A DNA stretch of 32,509 nucleotides from Desulfobacteraceae bacterium (GTDB lineage Bacteria; Desulfobacterota; Desulfobacteria; Desulfobacterales; RPRI01), in the NCBI GenBank assembly GCA_003818505.1, contig RPRI01000049.1, positions 1 through 32,509 of the forward strand, given 5' to 3'. Shown here piece after piece: positions 23,471 to 31,877 of the stretch. Under the pieces are notes generated by a model. That model did not search any database and had not been told where the DNA came from. It worked only from the letters and a program-made list of their open reading frames with translations. The translations under genes and the position numbers were made by a program. The stretch's first letter is position 1. Each line of letters opens with the position of its first letter.

Positions 23471-23628
23471 AAAACCTATCTGACAGGATTTACAGGATTT
23501 AATGGATCAACTGCATCAGCCCGCTCCTGAAGAATAGCCTTAAATAATCCTTACGCCTCAAGCTTTTCGATATTCAACTTCCTCGCCGCAGGCTGCACAG
23601 TCCGGTTAATCCTGTCTAAAAAACCTTA
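23471..23628. repeat. Second copy of the ACAGGAT repeat family
   Basis: GACAGGATT at 23482-23490 and its inverse AATCCTGTC at 23608-23616 face each other across about 117 bases. On the left a second ACAGGATTT follows directly (23492-23500). The right edge, read on the minus strand, is AAGGTTTTTTAGACAGGATT and matches the left edge of the repeat at 255 except for one base. The right edge contains the stop codon of the radical SAM gene (23616-23618), so the element has been set into the gene's 3' end. Confidence 0.6.
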
Positions 23629-24716
23629 AGTCCGCAATGCTGTATTGCACTTTCATCAAGCATTGCAGGCAGTCCTCCTCTATCATTCGGAACAAATCCC
23701 GTAGACTTTTCCCATACCTCGTCATCTTCCATGCAGAAATAAACAAGAACATCCGGAGCTCTTTCTTTTATCCATCCTACCATCTTTTTATAAATATCTA
23801 TCCTCAACGGTTTGAAATATCTCATTTTACCGTCAAGTCCCATAACGAACTCGCCGTAGGGAATTTTTGAGTCCGGAAAACGATTCCGGATTATTGATTT
23901 TAGAGACGGCATAAAGCGGAACGTGCCGATACTTATCCACACGATGTTGCCGGGAGAAACGTATGAAAAAATGCTTTGAATAACCTTTGCATACTCTTCT
24001 TCGCAACCGTCATACAGGATTACCGGATCGAAATGAAAGGCAACGGGATATCCCCAGGATTCGCATAGGGCGGCGGCCTTGAGCCTTGCGGTAAGTGAGG
24101 AGGTGCGTCGTTCCTGCTCCTTTATTATCTTTTCCGTATTCAAAGACCAAGCGACTATAGTTCTATTGTTATGGCGCAGCTGTTTCAGGAGGTCAATGTC
24201 GGTTGTTTTTGTTTTCAGCTCAAGAACAGCTCTCGATTGCTTTGAGAATTCAGGTATCAGGATTCTTGAAAGATCGGTCCATTTTTCCCATATCATGCTG
24301 TCTGTAAACTCACCGGTCCCTACCCTGGAAAAGGTTTCCTTCTTAAAAAACGTATTAATTTCTTTTATAAGATCTTCATGGTTTACAAAGAACTGCAGAA
24401 CAGGGGGATGAAAATATGACTGGAGAATGCAGTATGAACAATCCATGCTGCAGAAAGTTCCAATATGCAGAATCTTATAACCGCAGCAGGTGTAGTAACT
24501 TGTTCCCGGGCATTCTTTTATGAAGGACCCCCTGTTTTTTGTTATGTAAAGAGTTTCTTTCGCCTGTTGAATGGGATATTCCGAACCGGATATAAATTCG
24601 TATACTTCGTCCTGATTTGCTACGGTTGCGTAGGGCATCTTATATCGCTGCAGCATCAATTTTGCAGCTGGAAAGTCAATCGCATTTTCATCCATGAAAA
24701 GTTTTGTAATCTTCAA
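23616..24716 (-). CDS. Spore-photoproduct-lyase-like radical SAM protein
   Basis: The 366-residue protein has the SPL layout: an N-terminal domain, CPGTSYYTCCGYKILHIGTF, the [4Fe-4S]/SAM motif CSMDCSYC (Cys89, 93, 96), ILQSYF, and later VAFHFDPVILYDGCEEEY and ISIGTFRFMPSLKSII. True spore photoproduct lyases carry an essential Cys (Cys141 in B. subtilis) in a SCTSD segment about 44 residues after the cluster. Here the matching segment reads GTGEFTDS (133-140) with no Cys, so thymine-dimer repair by the known mechanism is doubtful. It belongs to the broader SplB-like family in non-sporulating bacteria, of unproven function. The start is TTG at 24716 behind AAAGGG; ATG at 24695 is the alternative. 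Its last residues and stop (KVF) come from a dispersed repeat. Confidence 0.82.
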   Translation of the reverse strand: MKITKLFMDENAIDFPAAKLMLQRYKMPYATVANQDEVYEFISGSEYPIQQAKETLYITKNRGSFIKECPGTSYYTCCGYKILHIGTFCSMDCSYCILQSYFHPPVLQFFVNHEDLIKEINTFFKKETFSRVGTGEFTDSMIWEKWTDLSRILIPEFSKQSRAVLELKTKTTDIDLLKQLRHNNRTIVAWSLNTEKIIKEQERRTSSLTARLKAAALCESWGYPVAFHFDPVILYDGCEEEYAKVIQSIFSYVSPGNIVWISIGTFRFMPSLKSIIRNRFPDSKIPYGEFVMGLDGKMRYFKPLRIDIYKKMVGWIKERAPDVLVYFCMEDDEVWEKSTGFVPNDRGGLPAMLDESAIQHCGLKVF

Positions 24717-24829
24717 ATTACCCTTTAACCCGTTTTATTCTTATTTCGATATTCCATATTAGAGGCCCGATCTTCGATTATTCGCCGTACGACTCACGAC
24801 TTCCGGGTTTCCTGACCCCTGCTTTTGTC

Positions 24830-24849
24830 TCCTTGAACCCTCGAACCTT
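24830..24849 (+). repeat. Short CTTGAAYCCTCGAACC repeat, copy 1
   Basis: CCTTGAACCCTCGAACCTTT lies in the gap between the SplB-like gene and the DUF294 gene. Two similar copies occur at 27198 and 29974 in the same orientation, all in gaps between genes of the same minus-strand run. The 24717-24854 gap shows nothing else. Confidence 0.5.
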
Positions 24850-24854
24850 TTTTT

Positions 24855-27185
24855 TCACGGCATCCCTGTAAATTCAAAGCCCAGTTTAGTCTGTATTTTT
24901 TCAATTTTCTTGAATATCTCTTTTAACATGGTCTGTTCCATTTTGGAAAGTTTCTTGGGATTAATGTAATTGTCAGGGTTTGATTTTTCATCTATGACGG
25001 ATGCGACCTGTCTGACAAATCGAAGCTGCATCATGAAGCTGTATGCCTGATCAATATCATTATAATCCTGCCATGTTAACACATTTTTTAAATAAAGCTG
25101 ATAAAGCCTCTCCTGCGTGTTTGTCTCTTCAATCCCGTTTTTTAAGGCATATATCCTCGCGAAATCGACTACCGGCGTCATAGCACTTTTAATATCAAGC
25201 GCATCCCGATGTTCCCCCTTCGATTCGACAACAAAATTCCGGAAAAAACCAATTGGAGGCTTGAAGTACAACGCATTCTCCGAAAGATGCCGGAAAAAGC
25301 CTGCCCATCCTTCCAGTGATTTTAAGAGGTATTTTCTCAACTTTACGGTAATATTTGGATCGCCATAAGCGCATCTGAAATCAAAAAAAATGCTTGATTT
25401 AAGCAGATCTTCCGCCTCTGCAGTGTGTATCCATGAGTTAAAGTATTTTTTCCATTCAGACAGGGGCTGGCACCATTTGGGGTTTTTGGCCATAACATCA
25501 CCTTTACAAAACGCGTAGCCTGCAACATCCAGCCAACTACAGACCTTCTCTCCGAAATTTAAAAAATATTCCCTGACCTTATCTTCTTTATCTTTGGGAA
25601 CATCATCAAAAATTATTGCGTTATCCTGGTCTGTTTTCAGGGTCTGCTCTTTTCTGCCCTCGCTTCCAAGTATCATGAATGCAAACGGAGCCGGAGGAGG
25701 GCCAAGGTCATTAATTGCAAATCCTATGATTTTATTCAAAATCGTATCCGAAACGGTTGTAATAAACCGGGTTACATTTTTTGCTTTTGCTCCGTTGTTG
25801 ATAAGGGTCTGTATCAGTTTCGGCAAGCGTTTATTTTTGTCTATGATTTCATCCATACTGTTTGCAGAAATTATTTCCCGCACAACGAAGAAAGGAGACT
25901 GGCCCTGTGCGGTTAAAAGATCCCGGTTTGTTACAATGCCTGTAACCTTCCCGTCGGTATCGGTAACCGCTATATGCTTTATATTCTGTTGCATCATCGC
26001 CATAAGAGCTTCAAATACCAGGGACTGCCCGGATATTTTGCATAATGGCGAAGACATTATATCTGCCGCAGGAAGTTTTATATCATAACCCTTTGCTATT
26101 ACTTTTTTCCTCAGATCATTATCGGTGACAACACCGATAAATTCTCCGGCGCTGTCTTTAACAAAGATGGAGCTGCAGCTCTGTTTGCTCATGATCAATG
26201 CCGCATCCTGAATCGACGTCTCTTTTCCGCAGTAGACAAGCCTGCTGTTTGTTACTGCCGATACAGGCTGGTTTAAAAACTGCAAGGCCTCTTCCTTCGG
26301 CTGAATGTTTTTTGCAATTATCTCTGCATATGATTTATCCAGCATCCTCTTCCCGAAGGTATCCGTAAAATAATCTGAAAAGGATTCATATCTCTTGCAG
26401 ATATCCAGAAAACTTTTCTGGGGCAGAATATAAAAATAAGTGTTCTCATTTGTCTTAAGCGTTCTTACTGCTATTCCGTCATTTAACAGCATGGTAATAC
26501 CGCCATACAGATCCCCTTCTCCAAGTATACCAATAAGCGATTTCCTGCCTTTATCTTCAAAGTACCTCTCGGCAGCCCCTTTCTGGATGATATACAGATA
26601 GCCTACCCTCGATTCGCCCTGTATGAATAAAACAGTGTCTTTTGGATAATAGACTGTTGAGAGTTCGGAAGCTATTCTTTCGATCTCTTCTTCCGGAAGA
26701 AATGAGAAAGGAACTATGCCTGTTAGAAATTGGAATGCCTGCCCGGAGGCTATGATTGAAGCATAGGATTCATCCAGCATGCGCCCGCTGAAAGTTTCGA
26801 CAAAATACTCATAAAACATCTTATAACGGGTGCATAAATCGAGAAACCTTTTTTTGGGTATTATATAAATGGTGGAGTCCTGATAAACAGTTGCGGTGCG
26901 TATGGAAAGACCGGCATTCATCAACAAGGAGATTCCGCCGAAAATATCACCTGCCTTCAGGAAACCGCTTAAAACCTTTTTGCCCTGCTTATCAAAAAAT
27001 AATTCAACGAGACCATCTTTTACAATATATATATTTTCTATTTTCGTAATATTCTGAACTGCCAGAACCGAGTCCTTGGGATATATGCTTATATAAACAG
27101 ATTCGGCAGCCTGCTGCAGCTCTTTTTCGGGCAGCTTCGAAAAAGGTGAGACACCAGATAAAAAATCCGTGATATCCTCATTCAT
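24855..27185 (-). CDS. DUF294 nucleotidyltransferase-like protein with two cNMP domains and CBS pair
   Basis: A 776-residue cytoplasmic regulator-like protein. Two cyclic-nucleotide-binding (CRP-type) domains come first, about 9-145 and 154-290. They are clear duplicates, compare YEYFVETFSGRMLDESYASIIA with DYFTDTFGKRMLDKSYAEIIA. A CBS pair follows (about 304-433, TDNDLRKK and TNRDLLTA), then DUF294 (about 455-610) with GSEGRKEQTLKTDQDNAI, a pol-beta-like nucleotidyltransferase loop as in GlnD, and the helical DUF294 C-terminal domain. Most relatives have one cNMP domain, so the duplication is unusual. The family is often placed beside acetate-type symporters and DnaQ-like exonucleases, as here, and may sense energy or nucleotide state. 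Substrate is unknown. The ATG follows GGAGG at 12 bases. The next upstream gene ends 48 bases away, so they are probably co-transcribed. Confidence 0.9.
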   Translation of the reverse strand: MNEDITDFLSGVSPFSKLPEKELQQAAESVYISIYPKDSVLAVQNITKIENIYIVKDGLVELFFDKQGKKVLSGFLKAGDIFGGISLLMNAGLSIRTATVYQDSTIYIIPKKRFLDLCTRYKMFYEYFVETFSGRMLDESYASIIASGQAFQFLTGIVPFSFLPEEEIERIASELSTVYYPKDTVLFIQGESRVGYLYIIQKGAAERYFEDKGRKSLIGILGEGDLYGGITMLLNDGIAVRTLKTNENTYFYILPQKSFLDICKRYESFSDYFTDTFGKRMLDKSYAEIIAKNIQPKEEALQFLNQPVSAVTNSRLVYCGKETSIQDAALIMSKQSCSSIFVKDSAGEFIGVVTDNDLRKKVIAKGYDIKLPAADIMSSPLCKISGQSLVFEALMAMMQQNIKHIAVTDTDGKVTGIVTNRDLLTAQGQSPFFVVREIISANSMDEIIDKNKRLPKLIQTLINNGAKAKNVTRFITTVSDTILNKIIGFAINDLGPPPAPFAFMILGSEGRKEQTLKTDQDNAIIFDDVPKDKEDKVREYFLNFGEKVCSWLDVAGYAFCKGDVMAKNPKWCQPLSEWKKYFNSWIHTAEAEDLLKSSIFFDFRCAYGDPNITVKLRKYLLKSLEGWAGFFRHLSENALYFKPPIGFFRNFVVESKGEHRDALDIKSAMTPVVDFARIYALKNGIEETNTQERLYQLYLKNVLTWQDYNDIDQAYSFMMQLRFVRQVASVIDEKSNPDNYINPKKLSKMEQTMLKEIFKKIEKIQTKLGFEFTGMP

Positions 27186-27197
27186 TCGCCACTCGCC

Positions 27198-27225
27198 TCC
27201 TTGAATCCTCGATCCCTTGGCCCTT
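27198..27225 (+). repeat. Short CTTGAATCCTCGATCCCTT repeat, copy 2
   Basis: TCCTTGAATCCTCGATCCC is followed by TTGGCCCTT in the 48-base gap between the exonuclease fusion and the DUF294 gene. On the minus strand the neighbouring CCTCC provides GGAGG, the probable ribosome binding site of the DUF294 gene, so the repeat is part of its leader. Confidence 0.5.
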
Positions 27226-27233
27226 CTTTTTTA

Positions 27234-29390
27234 TCAATATTTTATCTTCGCAAATTGTGTTTTCCTCGATGCTTCACGGGCCTGCTTCAAAGTATATATC
27301 CCCATTTTAGACAGAAGGGGAATGAGTTTTGTAAACAATTCTCCTGTCGCAATTGCATCTCCAAGTGCGGTATGTCTTCCTATGATGCTGACTCCGAGTC
27401 TTGCTGCAATAGCTTCAAGATTATGATCTGTATGTGCCGGGTGAACAATCGCAGAAAGAAGCATTGTGTCGAGAACAGGATTGATGAATTTTATCTTTGA
27501 TTTTGATTCCTTCATCTGAAGCATCCGCATATCAAATGCTGCATTATGCGCAACAAGAACTGTGCCTTCGGCAAATTTTCCGAATCTTGGAAGAACCTGT
27601 TCAATCGAAGGCTGGTTTTGCAGCATATGCTCTTCAATTCCATGAAACTGTATAGATTCAAAAGGCAGTGTTCGTCCAGGGTTGACAAGCTGGTCGAAGC
27701 TTTCATCACGCAGCAGGTGACCGTTAACTATCCTGATGGCTCCTACTGATATTATTTCATCTTCTTCCGGATTGAGCCCTGTCGTTTCGGTATCAAAAAC
27801 AGTATAAATGAGTTCACTTAAAGGCCGATTATCCATTTCAGGAACCTGTCCGGGCTGATTGAACAGGTCAAAGTCATAAAAAACAGGGCGGCTCTCCGGC
27901 AGAATTGTCAGGTTTCTTGTGTTTTCAGAAACGCTTTCTCCTGTTGAAGGCAGAAGCAGGCGGATGCAAGACTTGTTTGCAGTATTCCTGTCGACAAACG
28001 AGAATGCTTCAGCCTCGTGATGCTTCATTATCTCTTTCAGGGTCAGAGGTTTTCCCTCTTTTTCTATCCTGATTATCTTCTTATCAAGTACCCTGAATGT
28101 TTCTATTTTCAGAGGATTTCCTTCCCACATTATATTTATCATTATGAACTTGTTTTTGCATTCTATGCTGCACCTGAATTCATGCTGTCCGGTTTCATTT
28201 TCCAGTTCTTCAAGTAAAAAAAGAAAAGCCGTTATCATTGAATAGGTATCAACTTTAATCCAGCAGGGAATATCCGGTTTAAGAAAATGAATAGTCACTC
28301 CCGGTTTTTCTTCAGCCTTCTTTTTTACAGTTTCGATGAGATCTGCCGCTGACATTTTGACCAGCGGCCACATACTGTTAAAACGGCATGAATAATTGAA
28401 AAAAGTTTCATCAATCATATTCCCGAGGGTTATCGATTCTCTGTGGATAATACCTGTAAATTCATTGAGCTGTTCCTTTTTTATATCCGGGTATTCGAGT
28501 ACAACCTCTATTGCCGACCTTATTCCGGCAATAGAAGCCCGGACGCCTCTTGTAAAGGAAAGAAGAAGGGAATCGAAACGGCTCTCTTTTTCAAGCTGTT
28601 CGGTTATATCTTCGAATATAAGTATAAACCCGGTTATCTGTTTAAGATGATTCAATACAGGCACCGCTTCAGCGCGGAGCAGCTTCTCCTCACGGCTTAC
28701 GGTTATGAATGAAGAAACGTTCCTGTTTGCTTCCTTCAAACCTGCAGCAATTTCATCAAGGGCATGAACCAGAAGTTTTTTCTCGATAATACCAAAAACA
28801 GAGCGCCCTATTCCAACAAGGCCGTTTTGGAGATTCTGTTCCTGCTTCAAGCCGGTACGGCTTTCAAACAACTGCCTTGCTTTTTTGTTGTATAATATTA
28901 TCTGTCCTTCCGAATTGCATATAAGGATTCCTTCGGGTAATTCGGACATGACTGCAGCAAGTATATTTCTCTCTTTCTCGGACTCCGTTCTTGCGAAATG
29001 AATCATTTCATCCACATTTCGCTGGAGATTCTCATACCGTTCAGCGCCTTCATTAATAGCCTCGGCAAGGCGCATTATATCCCGGCTCCCTTCAATACAT
29101 ATGCGGTGAGAGTGATTGACCGAATTTATGATGTGGGTCTCTCCGGTCAGTTTTTTCGCCGGAAGAATGTAGACATGAAGAATTCCGTCAAATACGAATA
29201 TCAGACAGCCGGCAATCAGAAGAATAGCGCTGAATATATAAATAAAATTCTTACTTGAAATTGTATCTATGATTATTTTTTCAGCAGGAGTGAGCTGTTG
29301 CCAGAACAACCAGGCAAGACTGAATAGCAAAACAAGTGTAATTACAGCCGATGTGGCGACAAACCACCAGAACTTGTTAATGGGATTCAT
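27234..29390 (-). CDS. Membrane PAS/pseudo-histidine-kinase fused to DnaQ-like exonuclease
   Basis: A 718-residue fusion. Two membrane helices (about 8-30 and 48-70) are followed by a helical, HAMP-like linker, a PAS domain (about 142-262), and a region shaped like a histidine kinase. At the HisKA position (about 270-335), FTRGVRASIAGIRSAIEV has no phospho-acceptor His, and the ATPase-like part (about 375-485) lacks a clear N-box and glycine boxes, so it should be catalytically dead. The C-terminus (about 525-700) is a DEDDh 3'-5' exonuclease with all five residues: Asp533 and Glu535 (FDTETTG), Asp620 (HNAAFD), His673 and Asp678 (GRHTALGD). The start overlaps the stop of a receiver gene by four bases. 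An exonuclease tethered to a sensor suggests control of a nucleotide signal or small RNA or DNA pieces, but the substrate is unknown. It is not a replicative epsilon subunit. Confidence 0.88.
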   Translation of the reverse strand: MNPINKFWWFVATSAVITLVLLFSLAWLFWQQLTPAEKIIIDTISSKNFIYIFSAILLIAGCLIFVFDGILHVYILPAKKLTGETHIINSVNHSHRICIEGSRDIMRLAEAINEGAERYENLQRNVDEMIHFARTESEKERNILAAVMSELPEGILICNSEGQIILYNKKARQLFESRTGLKQEQNLQNGLVGIGRSVFGIIEKKLLVHALDEIAAGLKEANRNVSSFITVSREEKLLRAEAVPVLNHLKQITGFILIFEDITEQLEKESRFDSLLLSFTRGVRASIAGIRSAIEVVLEYPDIKKEQLNEFTGIIHRESITLGNMIDETFFNYSCRFNSMWPLVKMSAADLIETVKKKAEEKPGVTIHFLKPDIPCWIKVDTYSMITAFLFLLEELENETGQHEFRCSIECKNKFIMINIMWEGNPLKIETFRVLDKKIIRIEKEGKPLTLKEIMKHHEAEAFSFVDRNTANKSCIRLLLPSTGESVSENTRNLTILPESRPVFYDFDLFNQPGQVPEMDNRPLSELIYTVFDTETTGLNPEEDEIISVGAIRIVNGHLLRDESFDQLVNPGRTLPFESIQFHGIEEHMLQNQPSIEQVLPRFGKFAEGTVLVAHNAAFDMRMLQMKESKSKIKFINPVLDTMLLSAIVHPAHTDHNLEAIAARLGVSIIGRHTALGDAIATGELFTKLIPLLSKMGIYTLKQAREASRKTQFAKIKY

Positions 29391-29761
29391 TTGTTATGTT
29401 CCAGTACTTCTTTGACTTTATTTATTATTTCAATATTGGCAAAAGGTTTGGTTATATAGGCATCGGCACCTAATGCTAAACCTTTTGCAATATCCACCTC
29501 GCGCCCCATGGCGGATACAAAAATAATCTTAATGTCTTTCCAGTTGGGGTTGCTTCTTATCATCTGGCAGACTTCGAAACCATCTATTATCGGAAGCATG
29601 ATATCAAGAAGAATAAGATCCGGGTTGAAAGATATGATTTTTTCTATCGCCTCCTCACCGTTATATGCGGCCATGACCTGATAGCCCTTCTGTTCCATCA
29701 GAAATTCAAGGGGAACGACAATACTCTGTTCATCATCTGCGATCAGTATTTTTGGCTGCAT
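29387..29761 (-). CDS. Receiver-only response regulator
   Basis: The 124-residue protein is a single REC domain with the acidic pair DDE (Asp9/Asp10 region), phospho-acceptor Asp in LILLDIMLP (about residue 53), the switch Ser in FVSAMG and Lys in ITKPFA. There is no output domain, so it works by protein-protein contact like CheY or as a phosphate relay. The ATG at 29761 follows AAGGA; a GTG at 29782 opens a longer, unneeded frame. It overlaps the exonuclease fusion by four bases (ATGA), so the two products are made in step. The kinase-like part of that fusion lacks its His, so the partner kinase is elsewhere, for example the CbrA-like sensor at 19590-22304 (inference). Confidence 0.93.
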   Translation of the reverse strand: MQPKILIADDEQSIVVPLEFLMEQKGYQVMAAYNGEEAIEKIISFNPDLILLDIMLPIIDGFEVCQMIRSNPNWKDIKIIFVSAMGREVDIAKGLALGADAYITKPFANIEIINKVKEVLEHNK

Positions 29762-29856
29762 ACATATCCTTAATTTTATCACGATTTATCTGGCGAATAT
29801 AGTTTTCTCCACATTTATATGAGAATAAAGAAGTCGGAATACAGAAGGTAAACAAT

Positions 29857-29926
29857 AGCATGGTTATTCCGGCTCCTGTATTCACATGCTTCGTTATGCC
29901 GCACAGAGCATGGCTGTCATCAGGAG
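29857..29926. promoter_or_regulatory. Competing inverted repeats upstream of the receiver gene
   Basis: AGCATG at 29857-29862 and again at 29907-29912 can each pair with CATGCT at 29885-29890, so only one hairpin can form at a time. The second is reinforced by CTCCTG (29873-29878) pairing with CAGGAG (29921-29926) around it. This lies 96-165 bases before the receiver ATG in the 29762-30080 gap. It could be a leader switch or a repeat fragment. The rest of that gap holds a short dispersed repeat and nothing coding. Confidence 0.25.
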
Positions 29927-29973
29927 AAAGGGCTCGATATCTCTATGGAGTTCTGACAGGCTTATATTTTTCA

Positions 29974-30009
29974 CTCGAACCCTTGAATCCCTGAATCCTC
30001 GAACCCTTA
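29974..30009 (+). repeat. Short CTTGAATCC...CTCGAACCCTT repeat, copy 3
   Basis: CTCGAACCCTTGAATCC, CTGAATCCTCGAACCCTT run together as two partial units, same orientation as the copies at 24830 and 27198. It lies in the 320-base gap between the receiver gene and the symporter. Confidence 0.55.
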
Positions 30010-30080
30010 TAAAATTACCGCTCCCTTGGAGGTAACTCACAAAAAATTATCACCAGAAAAGGGGGCGTATTATTTTATTA

Positions 30081-31877
30081 TTATCCTCCTTTTACAACTA
30101 CCATCCTTTCCTCCTCAGCACGAAGGATCTGCGCTTCACTTACTGTGGATAGTTCGGATTTAAAACAAAGTGCCCACATCAGAATTATTCCTAATGTCCA
30201 CCAGACAATCTGCCATGACCAGAGAGGCGGAAATCCGGCAAAGGAAAAGGCGCTGTTCCCGAGAAGACAGGCAGGACCAATCGCGAAGAGAAACCAGACA
30301 GGCACGGCTATTTTCATAGCTTTCCTCCACCTCTTTCCGGACTCAGAAGGAAAATCAATGTTGTCGAGGAATAAGCGCACCTCAAGCTGTCTTTTCAATG
30401 TCTTTTCGGAATCCCTGATCCGGATCAATCTGCACGAGTAAGAAACCAGCAAACCTGAAAATAAACCCCAGAATGAGCAGTGCATGGAAAGCGGATTTGG
30501 CCATACCGCATATGTAAGCACAATAACAATCATCCCTGAAATAACACCCAGGACTGCACCTTTGGATGGAAATCGGAAACCCCATATTATTCCCAGGAGG
30601 AGAATATAAAGAATAAATCCAAAGGCTGTCGCAAGAGCTCCCAGTATAACAAGCGCGGCCGTTGACGTAAGTCCTACAAAAAGGGCAATGCCTGTGAGAA
30701 GAGTCGCACATATCCTGTTCACCCAGATCTGTTCGGCATCGCCTGATTTCTGATTTCTAATGTGCCTCCAGTAAATATCCCTCAGAAGAATGGAACCTCC
30801 GGTATTTATGTATGGCGCAGCGGTAGAGTGAATCGCTGCAATTGCGCTTAAAAAGACAAGGCCTAGCAAAACTGGTGGCAGGAATTCCTTCATCAGGGTT
30901 GGAACAACAGTTGCCTGGTTCATATTCTGAAAGGCCCCTGCGCCTGAAAACTGGAGTATTTTTGCGCCCATACCCTGTATTGCCGCGAAAAAGAAAAGCG
31001 CAAAACCGACAACAAATGTTGACATGAAGGTCTGCTGCCATGCAAGTGGTTTCGGTGACTTAAGACCGAAGTTCCAGAGAGTGAAGGCTGGAGAAGCCTG
31101 GATTCCCATAAGGGCGAACAGATAGGTCAGAATCATCACGGCAGTCCATTGTACTTCGCCTTCCGCTCCCCCGAGACCGAAATTTATTACTCTCGGAACT
31201 TCAAGAAATTTTTTGTCGAGCCCGTTCATGCTTGCAGAAAATCCGGCCCATCCTCCGAACGCCGGCCCTGTAACTACATAGTAACCAAGAATAATTATAC
31301 CTGAAACAAGCAGAACACACTGAACGGCCCCAACCCAGACACTTGCCCTGATACCGCCCGCACAAACATAAAACCATACAATGAACGCCATAAAGAAAGC
31401 TCCGTAAGTGACATCAACGCCTGCAATGATATGAAAGAGAGCAGCAGACGCCTTGATTTGAACCGCGGTAAACAACACCGAAAAAAAAACGGAGGTGAGC
31501 ACAACCAGAAAACGTATGGCTTCGCTGTTATAGTAGTAGGCATACATGTCGCCCGGCGTGATGAATCCGTATCTTTTCCCCAGAAACCAAGTTCTTTTTG
31601 AAAAAAGGGCGCCTGTAATCGGGATTGTCAGAACATAAAATGACGCAAAAGCATAGGACAATCCATCCTGCCAGATGAGGCCAGGATGCCCTATGAATGT
31701 CCAGCCTGAAAATGATGCCGCAGTAGCCGCAAGAAGAAATGCAAAAAAGGGAATCGACCGTCCTGCAATAGCATATCCCTGGGAAGTCTTTTCGGTAAAG
31801 AACCCCTTGAGGCCCTCGTAAAAGCAATAAATCGTATAAATTCCAAGCATAATATAGACCCAGGCGATTCCGCTCAT
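30081..31877 (-). CDS. Sodium:solute symporter (acetate/carboxylate type, with C-terminal extension)
   Basis: The 598-residue protein is a sodium:solute symporter of about 13 helices: GYAIAGRSIPFFAFLLAATAASFSGWTFIGHPG near the start, then MGIQASPAFTLWNFGL, SAIAAIHSTAAPYINTGGSILLRDIY (the signature block with the sodium-site serines) and LGALATAFGFILYILLLG. After the core, residues about 500-598 add two more hydrophobic segments, PVWFLFAIGPACLLGN and WQIVWWTLGIILMWALCFKSELS. These resemble a fused small accessory subunit of the ActP/YjcH or DUF4212 kind. It lies 218 bases downstream of acs on the same strand, suggesting import of acetate or a related carboxylate for activation by Acs; this is inference. 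The ATG at 31877 follows AGGAG. A receiver gene follows after 320 bases. Confidence 0.88.
   Translation of the reverse strand: MSGIAWVYIMLGIYTIYCFYEGLKGFFTEKTSQGYAIAGRSIPFFAFLLAATAASFSGWTFIGHPGLIWQDGLSYAFASFYVLTIPITGALFSKRTWFLGKRYGFITPGDMYAYYYNSEAIRFLVVLTSVFFSVLFTAVQIKASAALFHIIAGVDVTYGAFFMAFIVWFYVCAGGIRASVWVGAVQCVLLVSGIIILGYYVVTGPAFGGWAGFSASMNGLDKKFLEVPRVINFGLGGAEGEVQWTAVMILTYLFALMGIQASPAFTLWNFGLKSPKPLAWQQTFMSTFVVGFALFFFAAIQGMGAKILQFSGAGAFQNMNQATVVPTLMKEFLPPVLLGLVFLSAIAAIHSTAAPYINTGGSILLRDIYWRHIRNQKSGDAEQIWVNRICATLLTGIALFVGLTSTAALVILGALATAFGFILYILLLGIIWGFRFPSKGAVLGVISGMIVIVLTYAVWPNPLSMHCSFWGLFSGLLVSYSCRLIRIRDSEKTLKRQLEVRLFLDNIDFPSESGKRWRKAMKIAVPVWFLFAIGPACLLGNSAFSFAGFPPLWSWQIVWWTLGIILMWALCFKSELSTVSEAQILRAEEERMVVVKGG

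Noticed and set aside
27234-29390. Replicative DNA polymerase III epsilon subunit
   Set aside because: The exonuclease domain is DnaQ-like, but it is fused to membrane, PAS and pseudo-kinase domains and lies in a transport and signalling region.
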